A stretch of DNA of 64,000 bases from Clostridiales bacterium. Lineage in GTDB: Bacteria > Bacillota > Clostridia > Saccharofermentanales > Saccharofermentanaceae. Location: positions 1-64,000 of the forward strand of contig JAGCXQ010000012.1 of NCBI GenBank assembly GCA_017961235.1, written 5' to 3'. The position numbers were made by a program, and so were the translations under genes. This document shows positions 63,415 through 64,000 of the stretch, piece after piece. The notes under the pieces are model-generated. The model made no database searches. It saw only the letters and a list, made by a program, of their open reading frames with translations, and was not told where the DNA came from. The first letter of the stretch is position 1. The number at the start of each line of letters is the position of its first letter.

Positions 63415-64000
63415 CTACGAATCTTTTGGTACTAAGCGCCATTTCGCATAGAGAGTCACATCTGTTCTGGCAATAAAGGTATCAAAATCCACCGGATTCG
63501 TATACTCAGCATCATAATACCAGTCACATACCCATTTATTTGATCCAATGCTAAGTCTACTAGCTTTTGGTGGCTCTGTAACATAACTATTCTTCGAAAC
63601 AATTTGCGTATAAGTCTTAAAACCAATCATGCCGTACAAATGCCCGTCAGTTGCATCCCACGTAATCTTTACCGTATCTCCCTGGATCCACTTCGCAAAG
63701 TACCATGTGGTCCTGTTTTCTACCCTTTGAGCATAAGCAAAGCATGCCGGTGTCGTATAATCCGCATCGATATACCAGCCACCAAAGGAATACCCTGCTC
63801 TTTCAAAGTTCGGGATATACTGAATGGGGTCATACATTCCATTAAGGTAACCATAAGTCTCGTGTGCCCCATCATCCATAGCAACGGTTCCGCCCTGACC
63901 GACAAATATGACATTTACATGCTCACCTTCGATCCATTTCGCATAGACCGTCATGTTTTCAGTAACCGCGTGATAATCAGCAGGTACGATTCCATCCGGA
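63415..64000 (-). CDS. InlB-repeat exported protein, C-terminal part (runs off the window)
   Basis: The frame is open from the right edge to the stop at 63415 (195 codons visible). At least two full InlB-type modules and the end of a third are seen: the edge reads VPADYHAVTENMTVYAKW, then VIFVGQGGTV to FGGWYID to WYFAKW, then ITWDATDGHLYG to YDAEYTNP to VTLYAKW and a short tail RLVPKDS. It is a fifth member of the family; the Ig-like part, if any, lies outside. The modules are more diverged than those of the neighbouring giant gene. Confidence 0.85.
   Translation of the reverse strand, partial: PDGIVPADYHAVTENMTVYAKWIEGEHVNVIFVGQGGTVAMDDGAHETYGYLNGMYDPIQYIPNFERAGYSFGGWYIDADYTTPACFAYAQRVENRTTWYFAKWIQGDTVKITWDATDGHLYGMIGFKTYTQIVSKNSYVTEPPKASRLSIGSNKWVCDWYYDAEYTNPVDFDTFIARTDVTLYAKWRLVPKDS

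Overview
The window looks like chromosome of an anaerobic, probably gut- or rumen-type Clostridia (Firmicutes). The signs are AGGAGG-type ribosome binding sites, sigma-A-like promoters, a long-form HPF, a single Rel enzyme, rpsU, VanW and VanZ proteins, WXG100-like secreted helical proteins and very large Ig/InlB-repeat surface proteins. All assignments come from reading the sequence; no database search was made.

Layout. 0-22.5 kb is mostly housekeeping: rel and recJ, an FtsX-type ABC exporter behind a perfect palindromic operator, rpsU, an Fe-S aldo/keto reductase, an overlapping pair of ABC half-transporters, hpf, trmB and a GH36-like glycosidase. 22.7-25 kb holds two tandem zinc-ribbon/multi-TM paralogues and a tRNA-Ser(GGA). 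25-41 kb is an envelope region: a BspA-type LRR protein, a DUF4214-like exported protein, VanW, a GT2, another zinc-ribbon membrane protein, a three-domain enzyme with phosphonate-pathway modules, a SUKH membrane protein, an eight-repeat exported protein preceded by a 34-codon gene, and a VanZ. 41-64 kb holds four complete and one partial Ig/InlB-repeat exported proteins of 600 to about 2000 aa. A probable type VII secretion cargo operon (three small helical proteins, a partner protein and a cysteine-peptidase effector) interrupts them.

Two features cross gene boundaries. First, the octamer AAAAGCAC/GTGCTTTT occurs 46 times by hand count, usually extended to AAAAGCACTT, against about 2 expected by chance. 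It falls in genes (read as K-A-L or S-A-F) and in intergenic hairpins, on both strands equally, and is nearly absent from the surface-protein region: 43 copies in the first 37.5 kb and 3 in the last 26.5 kb. This behaves like an uptake-type or genome-identity word. Second, three intergenic arrays of regularly spaced inverted repeats follow gene 3' ends. Each uses its own arm word (TCACCTA/TTAGGTGA, GATCCTAT, TATGAGTTTT). Two have a 52-53 bp period, about five helical turns, and most carry the AAAAGCAC word.

How it fits together. The right two-thirds is largely an outward-facing programme of adhesin-like repeat proteins, secreted cargo, glycan-modifying enzymes and membrane proteins with Pro/Gln-rich tails. 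Three of the Ig/InlB genes share an upstream element and may be co-regulated.
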